From NCBI GenBank assembly GCA_029782145.1, contig JAKOVH010000016.1:620001-684000 (forward strand): a stretch of DNA of 64,000 nt, in the 5' to 3' direction. This document shows, in pieces, positions 8,199 through 16,858 of the stretch. The notes below the pieces were generated by a model that was given only the letters and a program-made list of their open reading frames with translations, made no database searches and had not been told where the DNA came from. The position numbers and the translations under genes were made by a program. Each line of letters starts with the position of its first letter. Positions within the stretch are counted from its first letter, which is position 1. This DNA comes from Actinomycetes bacterium. Lineage in GTDB: Bacteria; Actinomycetota; Acidimicrobiia; Acidimicrobiales; Acidimicrobilacustridaceae.

Positions 8199-10751
8199 GT
8201 GCTCCACGTCACCTGGAAGGGCCTGCTGGCCCACAAGCTCCGACTGGCCACCACCGCCATAGCGGTGCTGATCGGCGTGGCGTTCATGGCGGGCACCCTG
8301 GTGCTCACCGCCACCATCGGCTCGACCTTCGACGGCCTCTACGCCGACATCAACGCCGGCACCGACGTGGTGGTGCGCAGCGCCGAGTCGGTCAGCATCG
8401 GCCAGGGCTTCGGCGACGTGCGGGCCGCTGTCGACGAGTCGATCCTCCCCACCGTCCAGGGCGTCGACGGGGTGCGGGTGGCCGAGGGCAACGTCAGCGG
8501 CTACGCCCAGTTCGTGGGCCGCGACGGCAAGGCGGTCGGCAACCCCAACCGGGGTGCGCCCACCCTCGGGTTCGCATGGAGCCAGGACGAGGCCCTGAAC
8601 CCGCTGCGGCTGGCGGATGGCGCGCCGCCGTCGGGGCCCGGCCAGGTCGTCGTCGACAAGGCGACCGCCGACAAGGAGGGCTTCGCCGTCGGCGACCAGG
8701 TCACCGTGCTCACCGCCACCGGTGCCCGCCAGTTCACCGTGTCGGGCATCACGCGCTTCGGCAAGGTCGACAGCCCGCTGGGCGCGACCCTCGCGGTGTT
8801 CGACACGGCCACCGCCCAGCAGGTGCTCGGCCTGTCCGGGAAGTACACCGACATCGCGGTGGCCGCTGCGCCCGGGACGAGCCAGCAGGAGCTCGCCGAG
8901 CGGGTGCAGGCCGCCCTGTCTCCCAGCTTCGAAGCGGTCACCGGGAAGGCCCTCACCGCCGAGCAGCAGAGCCAGACGCGTGACGCGCTCGGGTTCTTCA
9001 ACACGTTCCTGCTCGTGTTCGCGGTGATCGCCCTGTTCGTGGGCTGCTTCTTGATCTACAACACCTTCTCGATCATCGTCGCCCAGCGCAGCCGCGAGAT
9101 GGCCCTGCTGCGCGCCATCGGTGCCGGCCGCCGCCAGGTGCTCGGCTCCGTGCTGATCGAGGCGGTGGTGACCGGCCTGGTGGCGTCCGTGGTCGGAGTC
9201 GTCGCCGGGCTCGGAGTGGCCGTGGTGTTGCGCAACCTGCTGGCCGCGCTGGGCATCGACATCCCCGCCAGCGGGCTCACCATCGAGCCCAACGCCGTGC
9301 TCGTCCCGATCGTCGTGGGGATGGTGATCACCGTCCTGTCGGCCTACTTCCCCGCCCGCCGGGCGTCGAAGGTGCCGCCCGTGGCCGCGATGCGGGAGGT
9401 CCAGGTCGACGAGTCGGGCCGCTCCGTGATGCGGGTGGTCGCCGGTGGCCTGGTGCTCGGCCTCGGGATCGCGCTGCTCTTCGTCGGCCTGTTCGCCCGG
9501 CCCGACAACGCCGTCGCCGTGGTGGGCGGCGGTGCGGTGCTGACCTTCCTGGGTGTGGCCGTGCTGGGGCCGGTGATCGCCGCGCCGATGGCTCGCGCCA
9601 TCGGCTGGCCGATCCAGAGGCTGAGGGGCACCACCGGAGAGCTCGCCCGAGAGAACGCGGCCCGCAGCCCCAAGCGCACGTCGGCGACGGCCGCTGCGCT
9701 CATGATCGGCGTGGGCCTCGTGTCGTTCATCCTCATCCTCTGGGCGTCGGCCACCGACTCGATCCGCAGCACGGTCGACAAGGGCTTCGTCGGTGACTTC
9801 GTCGTGCAATCCAACGCCGGGTTCCAAGGTGGCCTGCCGCCCGAGGTGGCCGCCTCCCTGCGCGACCTCCCCGAGGTCGGCACGGTCGCCGAGGTCCGGG
9901 TGACGGCGGCGGAGGTCGACGGCACCGGCACGCAGGTGCCCGGCGTCGACCCGCAGGGCTTCGGCACCATCGCCGACCTCGAGGTGCGGGCCGGCTCGCT
10001 GAGCGACCTCTCCCGGCCGAGCACGATCGCCGTCTACGACCAGCACGCCAAGGACAAGGGCTGGCAGCTCGGCGACACGGTCACCGTGGTGTTCCCCGCC
10101 ACCGGGCCGCAACAGCTGCAGATCGTGGCCACGTACCACGACCAGAACATCGGTGGGAACTACCTGATCGGGCTGCCCACCTTCGAAGCCAACACCCAGG
10201 TGCAGCTCGACAACTCCGTCTACCTGAAGCTGGCGCCCGGTGTGTCGGCCGAGCAGGGACGGTCCGCCATCGAGAGCGTCACCGACACGTACCCGAACGC
10301 CGAGGTGCAGGACAAGACCGAGTTCGCCGACTCGATCGTGGGCCAGGTCACCAGCCTGCTCATGCTCGTGATCGTGCTGCTGTTGCTGGCGGTCGTGATC
10401 GCCCTCATCGGCATCGCCAACACCCTGGCCCTGTCGATCTTCGAGCGCACCCACGAGCTCGGGCTGCTGCGGGCCGTCGGCATGACCCGCGCCCAGCTGC
10501 GCTCGGCCGTGCGCTGGGAGTCGGTGATCATCGCGCTGCTGGGCACCGTCCTGGGCCTGCTGATCGGGCTGTTCTTCGGTTGGGCGCTGGTGCGAGCGCT
10601 CTCCGACCAGGGGTTCGGGGGCCTGTCGGTGCCCACCGGGTGGCTGGTCGTCGTGGTGCTCGTCGCGTTCGGGGCGGGGGTGCTGGCGGCGGTGTTCCCC
10701 GCGCGCCGGGCCGCCCGGCTCGACGTGCTCACTGCGATCGCCACGCAGTAG
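8199..10751 (+). CDS. ABC transporter permease, FtsX/MacB-like, duplicated core
   Basis: 850 aa permease with an N-terminal helix, a large extracytoplasmic MacB-type periplasmic-core domain (about 45-245), three helices (about 265-400), a hydrophobic linker, a second membrane/extracytoplasmic unit (about 480-700) and three final helices. Both FtsX cores carry the typical FERTHELGLLRAVGM/RSREMALLRAIGAG pattern just after a helix and end with FPARRA. This duplicated layout is common in actinobacterial exporters of lipids, peptides or drugs. GTG start with AGGGAG upstream. The substrate cannot be inferred. Confidence 0.93.
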   Translation: MLHVTWKGLLAHKLRLATTAIAVLIGVAFMAGTLVLTATIGSTFDGLYADINAGTDVVVRSAESVSIGQGFGDVRAAVDESILPTVQGVDGVRVAEGNVSGYAQFVGRDGKAVGNPNRGAPTLGFAWSQDEALNPLRLADGAPPSGPGQVVVDKATADKEGFAVGDQVTVLTATGARQFTVSGITRFGKVDSPLGATLAVFDTATAQQVLGLSGKYTDIAVAAAPGTSQQELAERVQAALSPSFEAVTGKALTAEQQSQTRDALGFFNTFLLVFAVIALFVGCFLIYNTFSIIVAQRSREMALLRAIGAGRRQVLGSVLIEAVVTGLVASVVGVVAGLGVAVVLRNLLAALGIDIPASGLTIEPNAVLVPIVVGMVITVLSAYFPARRASKVPPVAAMREVQVDESGRSVMRVVAGGLVLGLGIALLFVGLFARPDNAVAVVGGGAVLTFLGVAVLGPVIAAPMARAIGWPIQRLRGTTGELARENAARSPKRTSATAAALMIGVGLVSFILILWASATDSIRSTVDKGFVGDFVVQSNAGFQGGLPPEVAASLRDLPEVGTVAEVRVTAAEVDGTGTQVPGVDPQGFGTIADLEVRAGSLSDLSRPSTIAVYDQHAKDKGWQLGDTVTVVFPATGPQQLQIVATYHDQNIGGNYLIGLPTFEANTQVQLDNSVYLKLAPGVSAEQGRSAIESVTDTYPNAEVQDKTEFADSIVGQVTSLLMLVIVLLLLAVVIALIGIANTLALSIFERTHELGLLRAVGMTRAQLRSAVRWESVIIALLGTVLGLLIGLFFGWALVRALSDQGFGGLSVPTGWLVVVVLVAFGAGVLAAVFPARRAARLDVLTAIATQ

Positions 10752-10767
10752 TCCGTGCCGTTTCGCG

Positions 10768-10798
10768 CACCGGCCCGGGTCGACGACCCGGGCCGGTG
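10768..10798. terminator. Bidirectional hairpin between convergent genes
   Basis: A perfect 15-bp inverted repeat (CACCGGCCCGGGTCG and its complement) around a single central base lies in the 72-bp gap between the ABC permease and the SDR gene, both ending toward it. There is no T-tract, as usual for terminators in very GC-rich DNA. Confidence 0.65.
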
Positions 10799-10823
10799 GC
10801 TCGCGAACCGCGGTGGTGCGGGC

Positions 10824-11729
10824 TCAGTCGCCCTTGTGCAGCACCGTCTTGACGATCTTGGAGATCTCGCCGCTGGAGTCCTCGGGGACGATGTAGCCGC
10901 TCTCGTCGCGGATCTCGTCCCAGTGCTCGGCGATGTCCTCGGCGGTGAGGGCCGGGTTGTAGTAGCCGGGCGTGAGGCCGATGAAGAAGCGGGAGATGAT
11001 GCCGCCGGCGGCGGAGTAGACCTCGCCGCTCACCGGGCACGCCTCCGACGCCAGGTAGGCGACGAGGGGGCTCACCAGCTTGGGGTCGAGGGCGTCGCCC
11101 GCCGCGCCGAACATCTCCTCGGTCATCCGGGTGAGAGCGACCGGGGCGATGGCGTTGGCCTTGATGCCGTTCTTGCGGCCCTCGATGGCGAGCACGCGGG
11201 TGAAGCCGACCAGGCCCATCTTGGCGGCGCCGTAGTTGCTCTGGCCGAAGTTGCCGAGGATGCCCGAGTTCGACGAGGTCGACACGATGCGCCCGTAGCC
11301 CTTCTCCCGCATGATCTGGTAGGCGGGCTGGGTGACGTAGAAGGCGCCGAGCAGGTGCACCTGGATGACGGCCTCGACCATCGACTGGTCGAGGTTGTGG
11401 AACGACTTGTCGCGCAGGATGCCGGCGTTGTTCACGACGATGTCGACGGTGCCGAAGGCGTCGACCGCGCTCTGCACGATGGCCTTGCCGCCCTCGGGGG
11501 TGGCCACCGAGTTGGTGTCGGCCACCGCCTCACCACCGAGGTCGACGATCTCCTGCACGACCTTCTGGGCGGGGCCGACGTCACCGCCCTCGCCGTGGAC
11601 CGAGCCGCCGAGGTCGTTCACCACGATGCGGGCGCCGCGGCGGGCCAGCTCGAGGGCGTGCTGGCGGCCGAGGCCGCCGCCGGCGCCGGTGATGATGGCG
11701 ACCTTGCCGTCGAAGCCGATGTCTGCCAT
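10824..11729 (-). CDS. SDR dehydrogenase, MFE-2/HSD17B4-like (3-hydroxyacyl-CoA type)
   Basis: 301 aa classical-plus short-chain dehydrogenase: cofactor motif TGAGGGLG, DLGGSVHGEG (typical of peroxisomal multifunctional enzyme type 2), NNAG, catalytic Ser in STSSNSG and Y-x3-K in NYGAAK. The DLGG...GG loop and the extended C-terminal tail (~60 residues after the Rossmann fold) point to (3R)-hydroxyacyl-CoA dehydrogenases of fatty-acid or sterol side-chain oxidation rather than small-alcohol enzymes. The start was set at the ATG with AGGAGG upstream; a longer frame overlaps the divergent gene. Oxidoreductases follow on both sides. Confidence 0.9.
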   Translation of the reverse strand: MADIGFDGKVAIITGAGGGLGRQHALELARRGARIVVNDLGGSVHGEGGDVGPAQKVVQEIVDLGGEAVADTNSVATPEGGKAIVQSAVDAFGTVDIVVNNAGILRDKSFHNLDQSMVEAVIQVHLLGAFYVTQPAYQIMREKGYGRIVSTSSNSGILGNFGQSNYGAAKMGLVGFTRVLAIEGRKNGIKANAIAPVALTRMTEEMFGAAGDALDPKLVSPLVAYLASEACPVSGEVYSAAGGIISRFFIGLTPGYYNPALTAEDIAEHWDEIRDESGYIVPEDSSGEISKIVKTVLHKGD

Positions 11730-11839
11730 GGGTGATCCTCCTGGGGCGGCGCACGCCGGGGGCTCGTGGGTCGGGACCGGTCGAGCGTAGCCACGCGCCC
11801 CGGCCCGCCACCGAATCGGACCCCCGTGCGGCTGTTCGG

Positions 11840-11845
11840 TAGCGT
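11840..11845 (+). promoter_or_regulatory. -10 hexamer of small SH3-like protein gene
   Basis: TAGCGT, 8 nt before ATG 11854; no Shine-Dalgarno sequence precedes the start. Confidence 0.45.
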
Positions 11846-11853
11846 GACCGCCC

Positions 11854-12177
11854 ATGACCAAGACGATCACCACCGAGAAGGTCTTCCGCCGCCGCCAGAA
11901 GGTCGTCGCCGCGGTCGACCTGCCCGGGGTCCCGGCCGGCACGTTCGGCAAGGTGTGGTTCGTGTCCGGCGTGACCTGGGTGCGCTACCACGTCCAGTTC
12001 GACAACGGCGTCGAGCTCGCCAACGTCGACGCCAGCGAGCTGCGCGACCGCAAGCAGTTCCTGGCCGAGCAGCAGGCCGCCGAGCAGGCCCGCGTGGCCG
12101 CCGAGCGCGACGCTGAGCAGGCCCGCCGGCGCGAGGAGCTGCTCGCCCGCCTCGGCGACGGCCCCGCCAGCCACTGA
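11854..12177 (+). CDS. Unknown protein: SH3-like N-terminus with charged helical tail, 107 aa
   Basis: I do not recognise a named family. Residues ~15-62 read as a small beta-barrel: KVVAAVDLPGVPAGTFGKVW then VTWVRYHVQFDNGVELANVD, with the turn-rich spacing of SH3/KOW-like or nitrile-hydratase-beta-like folds. Residues ~63-100 are a continuous Ala/Glu/Arg/Gln helix likely to be a coiled coil. No signal peptide or cysteines. It lies 50 bp upstream of the LLM gene, both on the plus strand, so it may be co-transcribed; its role there is unknown. Confidence 0.7.
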   Translation: MTKTITTEKVFRRRQKVVAAVDLPGVPAGTFGKVWFVSGVTWVRYHVQFDNGVELANVDASELRDRKQFLAEQQAAEQARVAAERDAEQARRREELLARLGDGPASH

Positions 12178-12227
12178 CCCGGCCGCCCACGACCCGGTCG
12201 CCGAGGACCACCGAGAGAGGACCGAAC

Positions 12228-13259
12228 ATGAAGCTGGGCATGCAGATCGACTACTCGGGTGGGTTCAAGGAGTCCGCCGCCCGGGTCGCCGCCTACGAGA
12301 AGGCCGGCCTCGACGTCGCCTGGGTCGCGGAGGCCTACGGCTTCGACGGGGCCACGTTCATGGGCTACCTGGCCGCCACCACCGAGCGGGTCACCATCGC
12401 CTCGGGCATCCTGCCCATCTACACCCGCACGCCCACGCTGCTGGCCATGACCGCCGCGGGCATGGACGCGCTCACCGACGGCCGGTTCATCCTCGGCCTC
12501 GGCGCGTCGGGCCCCCAGGTCATCGAGGGGTTCCACGGGGTGAAGTACGACGCCCCCCTCGGCCGCACGCGAGAGATCATCGACATCTGCCGCAAGGTCT
12601 GGACCCGTGAGCGGGTCACCTACGACGGCCGCTACTACCACCTGCCCCTTCCCCCCGAGCAGGGCACCGGCCTGGGCAAGCCGCTCAAGATCATCGCCAA
12701 GCCGGTGCGTGAGCGCATCCCCATCTGGGTCGCGTCGCTCGGCCCGAAGAACGTGGAGATGACCGCCGAGGTCGCCGAGGGCTGGCTGCCGATCTTCTTC
12801 CTGCCCGAGCGGGCGCGCGACGTGTGGGGTGCCGACCTCGACGCCGGTGCCGCCAAGCGCTCGGCCGACCTCGGGCCGCTGGAGATCGCCGCCGGAGGTC
12901 TGGTGGCCATCGGCGACGACAAGGCCGGGGTGGCCGAGATGATGCGGCCCATGGCCGCCCTCTACATCGGCGGCATGGGGGCCAAGGGCAAGAACTTCTA
13001 CAACGACTTGATGTGCCGGTACGGCTTCGAGGCCGAGGCGGCGCAGATCCAGGAGCTCTACCTCGACGGCAAGAAGGACGAGGCGGCCGCGCTGGTGCCC
13101 GAGGAGTTCCTGCGCCTCGTGAACCTCTGCGGGCCGGAGGGCTTCGTCAAGGAGCGCCTCGCCGCCTTCGCCGAGGCCGGCGTCACGGTGCTCAACATCA
13201 CCCCGGTGGGCGGCGACCCCCTGCGCACCATCGAGACCCTCAAGGACTGGACCGCCTGA
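12228..13259 (+). CDS. LLM-class F420-dependent oxidoreductase
   Basis: 343 aa luciferase-like beta/alpha barrel. Visible pattern: MKLGMQIDYSGG, VAEAYGFDG, ATTERVTIASGILPIYTRTP, DGRFILGLGASGPQ, EGFHGVKYD, and a C-terminal half with IPIWVASLGPKNVEMTAEVAEG. These are hallmarks of actinobacterial F420-dependent enzymes of the LLM family, which act on alcohols, hydroxy-acyl or lipid substrates in the cytoplasm. No membrane segments. AGAGAGG lies before the ATG. The substrate is unknown; the neighbouring SDR and nitronate monooxygenase suggest oxidation of lipophilic carbon compounds. Confidence 0.9.
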   Translation: MKLGMQIDYSGGFKESAARVAAYEKAGLDVAWVAEAYGFDGATFMGYLAATTERVTIASGILPIYTRTPTLLAMTAAGMDALTDGRFILGLGASGPQVIEGFHGVKYDAPLGRTREIIDICRKVWTRERVTYDGRYYHLPLPPEQGTGLGKPLKIIAKPVRERIPIWVASLGPKNVEMTAEVAEGWLPIFFLPERARDVWGADLDAGAAKRSADLGPLEIAAGGLVAIGDDKAGVAEMMRPMAALYIGGMGAKGKNFYNDLMCRYGFEAEAAQIQELYLDGKKDEAAALVPEEFLRLVNLCGPEGFVKERLAAFAEAGVTVLNITPVGGDPLRTIETLKDWTA

Positions 13260-13269
13260 CCGCTTCCCA

Positions 13270-13324
13270 CCCGAAGCTGGTTCCCAGCGTCTCGGAGACC
13301 GCAACGCTGGGAACCAGCTTCGGG
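13270..13324. terminator. Perfect 21-bp hairpin carrying the AAGCTGGTTCC core
   Basis: Arms 13270-13290 and 13304-13324 are exact complements with a 13-nt loop. It lies between convergent LLM and nitronate monooxygenase genes and can serve both. The core AAGCTGGTTCC/GGAACCAGCTT reappears in the hairpins at 53029-53142, so it is a repeat family and not only a terminator. Confidence 0.75.
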
Positions 13325-13329
13325 AGGGG

Positions 13330-14292
13330 TCAGCGCAGGGAGGCGACGCGGTCGAGCACCGCCTCGGCCTCGGCCACGAACGCGCGCACGAGCTCACCGG
13401 CGGGCACCAGCTCGTGGATGGCCCCGACGCCCTGGCCGGCGGGCCAGAACTCCCGGTCGGGGTCGACCTCGAGGTCGGGGCCGCCGCCGAGGTGGTTGGC
13501 GCCCGTCTCCATCGACGTCAGCAGCTGGGCAGGGAACGGCTGGAGCTGCTCGGGGTGCTCCTCGAAGTGGCGGGTGTAGTCGTTGCGCACCACCCGGCAC
13601 GTCTTGCCGGTGTAGGCCCGCGACACCACGGTGTCGTCCTCGGCCATGGCGAGCAGGCGCTCCTTGTAGCCGGCGGTGCCCCACGCCTCGGGGGTGGCGA
13701 TGAAGCGGGTGCCCACCCAGATGCCGTCGGCGCCGAGGGTGAGCGCGGCGGCCAGGCCACGTCCGTCGACGATGCCCCCCGCCGCCACCACCGGCACCCG
13801 ATCGCCCACGGCGTCGACCACCTGGGGCACCAGGGCGAGGGTGGCGACGGTGCCGGTGTGGCCCCCGGCCTCGGTGCCCTGGGCCACCACCAGGTCGCAG
13901 CCCGCCCCCACGGCGGCCACCGCGTGGCGCACCTTGCCGCACATGCTCGCCACCAGGACGTTGTTGTCGTGGCAGAGCTCCACCACGTCGCGTGGCACGC
14001 CGAGGCCGGCGACGAACACCCTTGCGCCGTGCTCGATGACCGCCGCCACCTGGGCCGGCAGGTCACCGGGGAGGGCGGTGAGCAGGTCCACGCCGAAGGG
14101 CTTGTCGGTGCGCCGGCGCACGAGCCCCATCTCCTCCACCATGCGCTCGAGGCCCATGGTGGAGGCGCCCATGCAGCCGAAGCCGCCGGCCTCGCTCACC
14201 GCGGCGACGAGCTCGTGGTAGCTCACCCCGCCCATGCCAGCGAGCATCACCGGGTGCTCGATCTCGAGGATGTCGGTCAGTCGTGTGCGCAC
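13330..14292 (-). CDS. Nitronate monooxygenase (2-nitropropane dioxygenase family)
   Basis: 320 aa FMN-binding TIM barrel. Motifs: IEHPVMLAGMGGVS near the N-terminus, GGFGCMGAS, VVAQGTEAGGHTG with the active-site His, VVAAGGIVDGRGLAAALTLGADG (FMN phosphate binding) and GTRFIATPEA. The family oxidises nitronates, but many actinobacterial members act in lipid or unknown pathways. GTG start; TACCGT lies 7 nt upstream inside the last codons of the neighbouring geranylgeranyl reductase gene, 4 bp away, so it may have both read-through and its own transcript. Confidence 0.9.
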   Translation of the reverse strand: MRTRLTDILEIEHPVMLAGMGGVSYHELVAAVSEAGGFGCMGASTMGLERMVEEMGLVRRRTDKPFGVDLLTALPGDLPAQVAAVIEHGARVFVAGLGVPRDVVELCHDNNVLVASMCGKVRHAVAAVGAGCDLVVAQGTEAGGHTGTVATLALVPQVVDAVGDRVPVVAAGGIVDGRGLAAALTLGADGIWVGTRFIATPEAWGTAGYKERLLAMAEDDTVVSRAYTGKTCRVVRNDYTRHFEEHPEQLQPFPAQLLTSMETGANHLGGGPDLEVDPDREFWPAGQGVGAIHELVPAGELVRAFVAEAEAVLDRVASLR

Positions 14293-14296
14293 GGCC

Positions 14297-15511
14297 TCAA
14301 CGGTAGGCGCCGGGCTCGGTGAGCATGTCCCGGTGCCAGCGCGACGGCGTGAGCAGCAGGGCCCGGGGGTAGTCCTCGAACAGCCAGCGGGCGAAGTTGC
14401 GCCGGGTCCACGCCGTCGCCCCCGCCAGCCGCACCGCGCCCCTTGCGCCGAGCGGGTGGCGCAGGACGCCGGCCAGGCGCTCGGCGAGGCGATGGTCGAC
14501 CGTGAGCTCGTGGCGCACGCGGCGCTCGTAGGTGGAGCGCACCAGCTCCGGGTCGTGCGCGGCGAGGATCGCCTCGGCGGCCCAGCGGCCCGTCGCCAGC
14601 GCCTGGCCGATGCCCTCGCCGGTCATGGGGTCGGTGGCCGCCGCGGCGTCGCCGACGAACAACGTGCGCGGTCCGGTGAGGGCCACGCGGTCGACCCGTG
14701 CCGGGATGGGCCACGCCCGGTGCGGCCCCTCGGGCCGAGCGGTGGCGCCGAGGAAGTCGCGGATGTGAGGCCGGACGAGCAGCTCCCGCCACAGCGCGCC
14801 CATGTCGGCGACCTTGTAGCTCGAGCCGCGCAGGATCCCGAAGCCCACGTTGGCCGAGCCCCCCGCGAGGGGGAACGACCACGCGTAGCCCGGCAACAGG
14901 TCGGCCTCGAACCACACGACGAGCTGTCGCGACGCGGCGTCGGAGACGTCGCTGAAGTACTGGCGGAAGGCGTGCCACTCGCCGCGGTAGGTGGGGTCGG
15001 CCAAGCCGAGGGCCCGCCGCAGCGGCGACCACATGCCGTCAGCGCCGACCGCCCAGCCGGCCCGCACCGCCCCCACCCCCTCGACCTGCACCACCACGCC
15101 GTCGGCCGTCGCCTCGGCGCCGCTCAGCGCATGGCCCTCCAGGCAGGTGGCGCCAGCGTGGCGAGCGAGGGCGACGAGGCGCTCGTCGAGGTCACGACGT
15201 CGGGCGACCGCGGCGAAGCGCCCTTCGCCGCTCGGGAGAGGGAAGCTCACCTGCCTGCCCGACGGCGAGCGCACGAGGACGGCGTCGACGTCGACCCACG
15301 ACGCCACGGTGGACGGGTCGAGCCCGAGCCGCTCCAGCTCCCGCAGGGCGGCGGTGGTCAGCCCGTCACCGCAGATCTTGTCCCTCGGGAACGTCGCCTT
15401 GTCGACGACGAGCACCTCGCGGCCGGCGCGAGCGAGCGTCGTGGCCGCCGCCGCGCCCGCAGGCCCGGCGCCCACGACGACGACATCGACGCTGCGATCG
15501 GGGGACGGCAC
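14297..15511 (-). CDS. Geranylgeranyl reductase-family FAD oxidoreductase (MenJ-like)
   Basis: 404 aa flavoprotein: dinucleotide-binding VDVVVVGAGPAGAAAATTLAR, the family signature FPRDKICGDGLT (Cys-Gly-Asp-Gly), WAVGADGMWSPLRRALGL, and FVGDAAAATDPMTGEGIGQAL for FAD. Members saturate isoprenoid double bonds in chlorophyll, archaeal lipids or, in mycobacteria (MenJ), the menaquinone tail. In an actinobacterium a menaquinone-modifying role is most likely. The C-terminal region has a hydrophobic helix for membrane contact. GTG start with TAGCCT 8 nt upstream. Confidence 0.88.
   Translation of the reverse strand: MPSPDRSVDVVVVGAGPAGAAAATTLARAGREVLVVDKATFPRDKICGDGLTTAALRELERLGLDPSTVASWVDVDAVLVRSPSGRQVSFPLPSGEGRFAAVARRRDLDERLVALARHAGATCLEGHALSGAEATADGVVVQVEGVGAVRAGWAVGADGMWSPLRRALGLADPTYRGEWHAFRQYFSDVSDAASRQLVVWFEADLLPGYAWSFPLAGGSANVGFGILRGSSYKVADMGALWRELLVRPHIRDFLGATARPEGPHRAWPIPARVDRVALTGPRTLFVGDAAAATDPMTGEGIGQALATGRWAAEAILAAHDPELVRSTYERRVRHELTVDHRLAERLAGVLRHPLGARGAVRLAGATAWTRRNFARWLFEDYPRALLLTPSRWHRDMLTEPGAYR
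14300..14305 (-). promoter_or_regulatory. Possible internal -10 hexamer of nitronate monooxygenase gene
   Basis: TACCGT on the minus strand, 7 nt before GTG 14292, formed by the last Tyr-Arg codons of the upstream gene. It could be coincidence. Confidence 0.3.
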
Positions 15512-15519
15512 GGCCCGGC

Positions 15520-15525
15520 AGGCTA
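15520..15525 (-). promoter_or_regulatory. -10 hexamer of geranylgeranyl reductase gene
   Basis: TAGCCT on the minus strand, 8 nt before GTG 15511; typical leaderless spacing. Confidence 0.45.
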
Positions 15526-15540
15526 CGGCCCCCGCCGGCG

Positions 15541-16299
15541 TCAGTCGTAGTCGCGCAGGCGGGCCTCGACCTTGGCCAGCAGGCGGGCCAGCTCGCTGCC
15601 ACCAGCGGCGCCGGCAAGGGGCAGCGCCGTGGCCTCGCTGGCACGGAGGATGTCGTCGCTCGTCTGCACCCGCTCGTCGACCCGTCCGCCCTGCCCGGTC
15701 CAGTCGATGGGCGAGGCCCGGTGGGCCTCGGCGCTGGCTCCGACGGCGGCGCTGGACGCCGGGCCGACCCCGGCGAGCGCCGGCGTGCGGTCGGCGGTCT
15801 CGGGGCGGTCGTCGTCGACCTCGGGCTGGACAGCGTTCCCGTCGCCCGGCTCGGGGGAGAACAGGCGGGCGACGATGCTCTCGGTGGCAGCCGGTGCCTC
15901 CTCGGAGCGGATCGGTCGGGACACCGCGACCGACGGATCGGCCGGCTCGGGCACCTCGACGGGGTCGGCCTCGGCGGAGACCGGCGCGGACGGGACCTCG
16001 TGGGTGGCAGTGGCGCCCGCGCCCCCGCCGCGTGCGTCGCGGGGGCTGGTGACGGTCCAGTCACCGAACAGGTCGTCGGCCGCGGCGGCGCTGGCCAGGG
16101 CCTCCTCCTCCCACTCGGCCATGCCGGCGCGCTCCTCGCGCACGGCCACCCGACGGGCGAACAGGGCGATGATCAGCAGGCCGCACAGCACCACCAGCGA
16201 GCCGGTGAGCAGATCGGTCTCGCGGTAGACGACGACGGCTCCGGCGACCACCAGGACGGTGACGACGACGGCGACGACGATCTTCGGGATCCTGGACAC
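15541..16299 (-). CDS. Unknown membrane protein with acidic low-complexity tail
   Basis: 252 aa, family not recognised. Two closely spaced N-terminal helices (IPKIVVAVVVTVLVVAGAVV and LVVLCGLLIIALFA) are followed by a charged, proline/alanine/acid-rich cytoplasmic-type region of ~180 residues and a final leucine-rich helix ELARLLAKVEARLRDYD. Start chosen at the GTG at 16299 because GGAGG lies 10 nt upstream and the helix begins immediately; a longer frame to 16335 adds only a Pro/Arg tail. It lies 60 bp downstream of the DUF983 gene on the same strand and may form one operon with DUF2332-NUDIX-DUF983. Confidence 0.7.
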   Translation of the reverse strand: MSRIPKIVVAVVVTVLVVAGAVVVYRETDLLTGSLVVLCGLLIIALFARRVAVREERAGMAEWEEEALASAAAADDLFGDWTVTSPRDARGGGAGATATHEVPSAPVSAEADPVEVPEPADPSVAVSRPIRSEEAPAATESIVARLFSPEPGDGNAVQPEVDDDRPETADRTPALAGVGPASSAAVGASAEAHRASPIDWTGQGGRVDERVQTSDDILRASEATALPLAGAAGGSELARLLAKVEARLRDYD

Positions 16300-16359
16300 G
16301 GGGTGACGACCTCCACGCGGCTGGGCCGGTTGCACCGGCTACGCCCCATGTCATCGGCG

Positions 16360-16848
16360 TCAAGGGCGTCGAGGTGTAGGGGGATCTCCGCGCTGGGGCC
16401 CGAAACCGGGCTTGACCTCGCCCGGCTCCAGGGGCCGCATGAGCAGGTCGGCGGCCACCCAGACCGTCTTGGAGAACGGCAGGAACACCAGCGGCATCAG
16501 GACCGCCACGGCCACCGAGGCCACGCCGATGGCGACCATCGGCGGGTCGGGCCACATGACCAGCACCCCGCCGAGGAGCACGACGAGCAACGCCCCGAAG
16601 CTGACGATGGTGTTCACCCCGATGTAGCCCGACCACGTGCCCTCGATGCGGTCGAAGCGCAGGTCGCACCGCGGGCACCTCTCGAGCATGGTGAACCACC
16701 GCCGGAACAGGTGGCCCTGGCCGCAGACGGGGCAGTGCTTGATCCAGCCGCGCAGGAACACCCGCCAGGGGTGCTCGGAGGGCACGAGGGCTCCCTTGGC
16801 CCGGGGGACGGGGCCGGTGGCGGCGGGGACGTCGGGGTCGTGGGTCAT
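16360..16848 (-). CDS. DUF983 membrane protein with zinc ribbon
   Basis: 162 aa. A two-part zinc ribbon HCPVCGQGHLFRRW ... RCPRCDLRFDRIEG is followed by two hydrophobic helices (about 82-100 and 106-125), the DUF983 layout. The function of DUF983 is not established. It lies in line with the NUDIX and DUF2332 genes upstream (10-bp gap). A second DUF983 gene at 18665-19114, on the other strand, shares the CPVCGQG.LFR, WPDPPM and LAxDLxMRPL blocks. Confidence 0.9.
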   Translation of the reverse strand: MTHDPDVPAATGPVPRAKGALVPSEHPWRVFLRGWIKHCPVCGQGHLFRRWFTMLERCPRCDLRFDRIEGTWSGYIGVNTIVSFGALLVVLLGGVLVMWPDPPMVAIGVASVAVAVLMPLVFLPFSKTVWVAADLLMRPLEPGEVKPGFGPQRGDPPTPRRP

Positions 16849-16858
16849 CGCCGACCGG

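Noticed and set aside
8169-10454. 761-codon antisense frame over the ABC permease
   Set aside because: Low-complexity His/Asp/Gly-rich product; the permease on the plus strand is unambiguous.
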